Origin: Fictibacillus terranigra
GTDB taxonomy: Bacteria; Bacillota; Bacilli; Bacillales; Fictibacillaceae
Reading direction: 5' to 3'
NCBI RefSeq assembly: GCF_030412265.1
Contig: NZ_JAUHLN010000006.1
Span: 186,001-250,000 of the forward strand
Length of the DNA: 64,000 nucleotides
A program made the translations under genes and the position numbers. Position 1 is the stretch's first letter, and every line of letters begins with the position of its first letter. Below the pieces are notes generated by a model. It did not search any database. It was given only the letters and a program-made list of their open reading frames with translations, and was not told the DNA's origin. Shown one piece after another: positions 61,179 through 64,000 of this stretch.

Positions 61179-61285
61179 AATCCCTTCCTGATGAATAGTA
61201 CTTATTTATGTTTCCTAATCTATCACAAGATTACTCGTAACCGTTAGCACAGCGGCTTAATCAAAAAGCCGGAGCCATACGACGC

Positions 61286-61320
61286 AAGAAAAAGCCGCCT
61301 CAAACTTGCGAGGCGGCTTC
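61286..61320 (-). terminator. terminator of the thioredoxin-like gene
   Basis: AAGCCGCCTC / GAGGCGGCTT stem followed by TTTTTCTT on the minus strand. Confidence 0.85.
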
Positions 61321-61330
61321 ACTTTGTTTT

Positions 61331-61651
61331 TTATACAGGAAGACTTTCCAGGTAAGCGCGTACGTCTTCTGGTGTCTTTGCGTTCGCACTGTGAAGATGG
61401 GCAAGTTTTTCTCCGTTTTTAAACAAAAGCAGGCTTGGGATCCCCATCACTTCATACTTTTCCGCAAGTTCCGGGAACTTATCCCGGTCAATCTCATACC
61501 AGGCTTTATCACTGTGCTCCTCCATAATATCACCGATGAACACTTCAAGCCTGCGGCAATCAGGACACCATCCCGCCGTAAAAATCATAATAGTATCTTT
61601 ATCGGATGAAATAACATTCTCAAATTCATCTAAAGTTTGAATCTCTTTCAT
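61331..61651 (-). CDS. thioredoxin-like protein with WCPDC active site
   Basis: 106 residues, single thioredoxin fold. TAGWCPDCRRLE (Cys29, Cys32) instead of WCGPC, the cis-proline in MGIPSLLLF, soluble. A CPDC motif suggests a specialised or unusually oxidising redox role. GGGAGGG lies before the ATG. Divergent from dapF. Confidence 0.87.
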   Translation of the reverse strand: MKEIQTLDEFENVISSDKDTIMIFTAGWCPDCRRLEVFIGDIMEEHSDKAWYEIDRDKFPELAEKYEVMGIPSLLLFKNGEKLAHLHSANAKTPEDVRAYLESLPV

Positions 61652-61814
61652 TTTATTCCCTCCCTTTTTTAGCTTACACTATTATATATACCACGCTGAA
61701 TCCTAAGCATGAAGCGTAATGCTCTATAATTTCTATTATTTGATGCTCACATTTTTTTATGTTTCTTGTTATGATACTTATAAGAAATTCAGCGGAACGA
61801 AAGGACGAAGAATC

Positions 61815-62786
61815 TTGAAAATCGACGTGCTAAAAACACATGGGTCCTATAATGACTTTATTTTAATCGATGAATATAGCAACGATTATGGACTGGATGA
61901 TGAAAAGCGTACCATATTGACGAAAGCTCTTTGCGAACGCAGCAGTTCAATTGGGGCGGATGGAATTTTGTTTATCCAAAAAAGTGGGAAAGCGGATGCC
62001 AAGTACCGGATTTTTAATTCGGATGGCACCGAGCCGGAAATGTGCGGCAACGGGCTCCGCTGTGCTGGAAGATACATTACCGAATTGCTCGGAAGAGACC
62101 ACGCGATCGTTGAGACGTTAAAAGCCAATCTAGATGTGCAGAAAACCGAAAATATTTTCGGCGATATTCAAACCTTTGAAGTACTGATCGGACCTGTCTC
62201 ATTTGATGTTCAAACGCTGCCGCTCATTCATGATCAGAAGACCCTGGAAAATACGGTAATACCTGAACTTTCTACAGAACTCGCCTTCACCGCCGTAAGT
62301 ATGCCGAACCCGCATATCATTACCCTTGTTGATGAGATTCAAGAAGAACAAGTAGCTGAGATCGGCAAACGGGCGAATGAACTAAAAAGTGTGTTTCCTA
62401 AAGGCGTCAATGTAAGCTTTGTCAAAGATTTGGGTGATTCAAAAATTTTTGTACAGACGTATGAACGCGGTGTCGGAATCACAAACTCCTGCGGCACGGC
62501 CATGTCCGCTGCCAGCCTGATTACGTGCCGCCTTGGCATCAATCATCCTGAAAAAGAAGTAACGGTTTTAAACAACGGAGGCATGGTGCGCTGTAAAGTG
62601 AATGAGCTGAAGGACAACGGGGGCTATTCTGTCATGCTCAAAGGAAACGCGACCTACGTGTTCTCTGGAACGGTTGAGTTCGATTTCAGTTCTCCTGAAG
62701 CATTCATCTTTGAACAGGAAGAAGAATTTACTCATGAAGAAGCAAGCTACCGCAAACTTGAAGCCTATGCAAAAAGTTCAGTATAG
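61815..62786 (+). CDS. dapF: diaminopimelate epimerase DapF
   Basis: 323 residues. Converts LL- to meso-diaminopimelate for lysine and peptidoglycan. Both catalytic Cys are present: Cys77 (EMCGNGLRC) and Cys226 (TNSCGTAM). Longer than B. subtilis DapF by about 40 residues, mostly at the C-terminus. TTG 61815 is the start, nine bases after AAAGGA; there is no ATG closer. A terminator follows. Confidence 0.93.
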   Translation: MKIDVLKTHGSYNDFILIDEYSNDYGLDDEKRTILTKALCERSSSIGADGILFIQKSGKADAKYRIFNSDGTEPEMCGNGLRCAGRYITELLGRDHAIVETLKANLDVQKTENIFGDIQTFEVLIGPVSFDVQTLPLIHDQKTLENTVIPELSTELAFTAVSMPNPHIITLVDEIQEEQVAEIGKRANELKSVFPKGVNVSFVKDLGDSKIFVQTYERGVGITNSCGTAMSAASLITCRLGINHPEKEVTVLNNGGMVRCKVNELKDNGGYSVMLKGNATYVFSGTVEFDFSSPEAFIFEQEEEFTHEEASYRKLEAYAKSSV

Positions 62787-62789
62787 ACG

Positions 62790-62825
62790 AAAGACAGCGG
62801 CCTAAAGAGGCCGCTGTCTTTTTTA
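62790..62825 (+). terminator. terminator of dapF
   Basis: AAGACAGCGGCC-TAAAGA-GGCCGCTGTCTTTTTT. Confidence 0.92.
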
Positions 62826-62906
62826 CTTTCTTAAAATCATGGATTGTTCTTTATTCCCCTTTGAATGAATACCTTTAAACCGTTTCGTCTAAATAAACAT
62901 ATTTAA

Positions 62907-62935
62907 TTGACGAAAAATTCCATAAAAAATACAAT
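62907..62935 (+). promoter_or_regulatory. sigma-A promoter of the aminopeptidase P gene
   Basis: TTGACG, 17-base spacer, TACAAT; the leader of about 48 bases ends at GAGGAGG and ATG 62990. Confidence 0.8.
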
Positions 62936-62989
62936 GAAAATAAACCATCTAGTCTGTTTAATTTTAATCAATCATTGAGGAGGATTATC

Positions 62990-64000
62990 ATGGATGCATC
63001 ATTTTTCACACAAAACAGAAAAAAACTGGCAGAACAGCTCCCTGCTGAATCAACCCTTATTCTTTTTGCAGGCCAGGCCCCTTACAAATCTGCCGATGAA
63101 CGCTATCCCTTCACACCTAACCGCAATTTTTATTATTTAACAGGGATCAATCGTCCGAACATTATCCTCGTTATGAAAAAAACAGAATCTTCCTTGGATG
63201 AGACACTCTTCATCGAAAAAGCAGATCCTGTGATGGAGAAATGGGTTGGTGCCTCACTGACGCAGGATGAAGCCAAGAACCGGTCTGGGATTAAAAGCAT
63301 TTCCTATCTGGAAAACTTTGAATCCTCACTGTCCCGAGCATTTTTTGCCGAATCCATAAAGAGTGTATACCTGGATTTAGAGCGGAGGGAATGGTCTGAA
63401 GGCGCAGCGAAAGCCTTTTCCTTTGCAAAACATATCCAAGATCATTACCCTCATCTTACCATTGAAAATGCATACCCTTTGATTACCGAAATGCGGGTAA
63501 TTAAAACTGATGAAGAGGTTCAGAAGATCAAGGAAGCGATCAACATCACGAAGGAGGGTATCTACAACGTGATGAGGCATGCCAAATCCGGTCTGCTGGA
63601 GAATGAACTGGAAGCTCATTTTGATTTTGTCCTCAAATCATCAGGCGTTAAAGACTTTGCCTTCCATACCATTTTGGCGAGTGGAAAAAATGCTACCGTT
63701 CTTCATTACGAAGAAAATGATTCCATGATTAATGAAGGGAATCTTGTATTGCTGGACCTGGGTGCCCAAAAGGATTATTACAACGCTGATATCAGCTTTA
63801 CATTTCCTGCTGACGGCAAATTCAGCAGCCGTCAAAAAGAATTTTATAACATCGTGCTGAAAGCGCTGAAAGAAACGACTTCCCTCATTAAGCCCGGCCT
63901 TAAATTTGCAGAATTAAATGAACGTACGAAATCCATTCTCGCAGAAGAGTGCATTCAGCTCGGCCTAATTAGGAAAGAAGCGGAGCTCTCCAATTATTAT
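62990..64000 (+). CDS. Xaa-Pro aminopeptidase (M24, PepP-like), 3' end outside window
   Basis: 337 codons visible. Aminopeptidase-P N-terminal domain (1-150: FTPNRNFYYLTGINRP) and the start of the pita-bread peptidase fold: ITEMRVIKTDEEVQKIKEA, FHTILASGKNATVLHYEEND, and metal-site LLDLGAQKDYYNADISFTFP (two Asp). The remaining ligands (His, Glu, Glu) are beyond 64000. Removes N-terminal residues before proline. ATG 62990 behind GAGGAGG. Confidence 0.88.
   Translation, partial: MDASFFTQNRKKLAEQLPAESTLILFAGQAPYKSADERYPFTPNRNFYYLTGINRPNIILVMKKTESSLDETLFIEKADPVMEKWVGASLTQDEAKNRSGIKSISYLENFESSLSRAFFAESIKSVYLDLERREWSEGAAKAFSFAKHIQDHYPHLTIENAYPLITEMRVIKTDEEVQKIKEAINITKEGIYNVMRHAKSGLLENELEAHFDFVLKSSGVKDFAFHTILASGKNATVLHYEENDSMINEGNLVLLDLGAQKDYYNADISFTFPADGKFSSRQKEFYNIVLKALKETTSLIKPGLKFAELNERTKSILAEECIQLGLIRKEAELSNYY

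Noticed and set aside
1-64000. Prophage, insertion sequence, CRISPR array, tRNA or rRNA
   Set aside because: No transposase, integrase, Cas, phage structural gene, repeat-spacer pattern or tRNA-like cloverleaf was found on either strand.

Overview
The window looks like chromosomal DNA of an endospore-forming Bacillaceae member. My best guess is a Fictibacillus-like or Bacillus-related species, inferred from gene content and order rather than from a marker gene. The support is an alpha/beta-type spore protein, YjcZ-type spore peptides, YheC/YheD and YhaL sporulation proteins, candidate sigma-K and sigma-G promoters, strong AGGAGG ribosome sites, and long stretches in the order I remember from Bacillus subtilis yhgE-hemYHE-pbpF-hmoB, ecsCBA-hit-serC-trpP-yhaH-scoC-yhaI-prsA-yhaL-yhaMNO, and yhaX-yheA-yheCD-ssp-yheHI(bmrDC). 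I see no rRNA, tRNA, CRISPR array, insertion sequence or prophage.

Layout. 1-3250: a carbohydrate ABC importer operon read leftwards (LacI repressor, lipoprotein binding protein, MalF-like permease cut by the window edge). The promoter of lacI carries its own palindromic operator. 3389-4111: an orphan amino-acid ABC ATPase. 4349-17299: a possible tiny basic peptide, yhgE and its TetR regulator (three matching operators), a KinB-like kinase, hemY-hemH-hemE, pbpF, hmoB, a lipid kinase and a PAP2 phosphatase. 17383-24821: stress and ferritin-like genes, the ecsABC exporter locus, hit, serC, and trpP with a TRAP-like leader. 24920-39303: yhaH, scoC, yhaI, several microproteins including three tandem YjcZ peptides, prsA, yhaL, an MFS exporter behind a long structured leader, then yhaM-cssS-cssR-yhaN-yhaO under a LexA-like box. 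39397-51585: acetyltransferase, aldehyde dehydrogenase, HAD phosphatase, yheA, yheC/D, a PucR-like regulator with msmX, an amino-acid binding protein and permease without ATPase, a spore protein and membrane proteins. 51613-57524: a hemAT aerotaxis pseudogene with two frameshifts, and the BmrCD multidrug exporter with an attenuator leader peptide. 57623-64000: a riboflavin operon under an FMN riboswitch but lacking ribD, an FMN-type oxidoreductase, a thioredoxin-like protein, dapF and a truncated aminopeptidase P.

How parts may work together. MsmX is a general-purpose sugar-importer ATPase and could energise the ATPase-less sugar importer at the left edge. The orphan amino-acid ATPase at 3389 could serve the ATPase-less pair at 47236-48634. 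EcsABC, PrsA, ScoC and CssRS all concern protein export and protease control. The most unusual features are non-coding: a 180-bp long-hairpin element with its own terminator before the MFS gene (31303-31545), a helically phased CAATT decamer array (42671-42750), two 21-bp tandem arrays, and four tight hairpins before msmX. All function calls come from reading the sequence and memory of the families; no database search was run.
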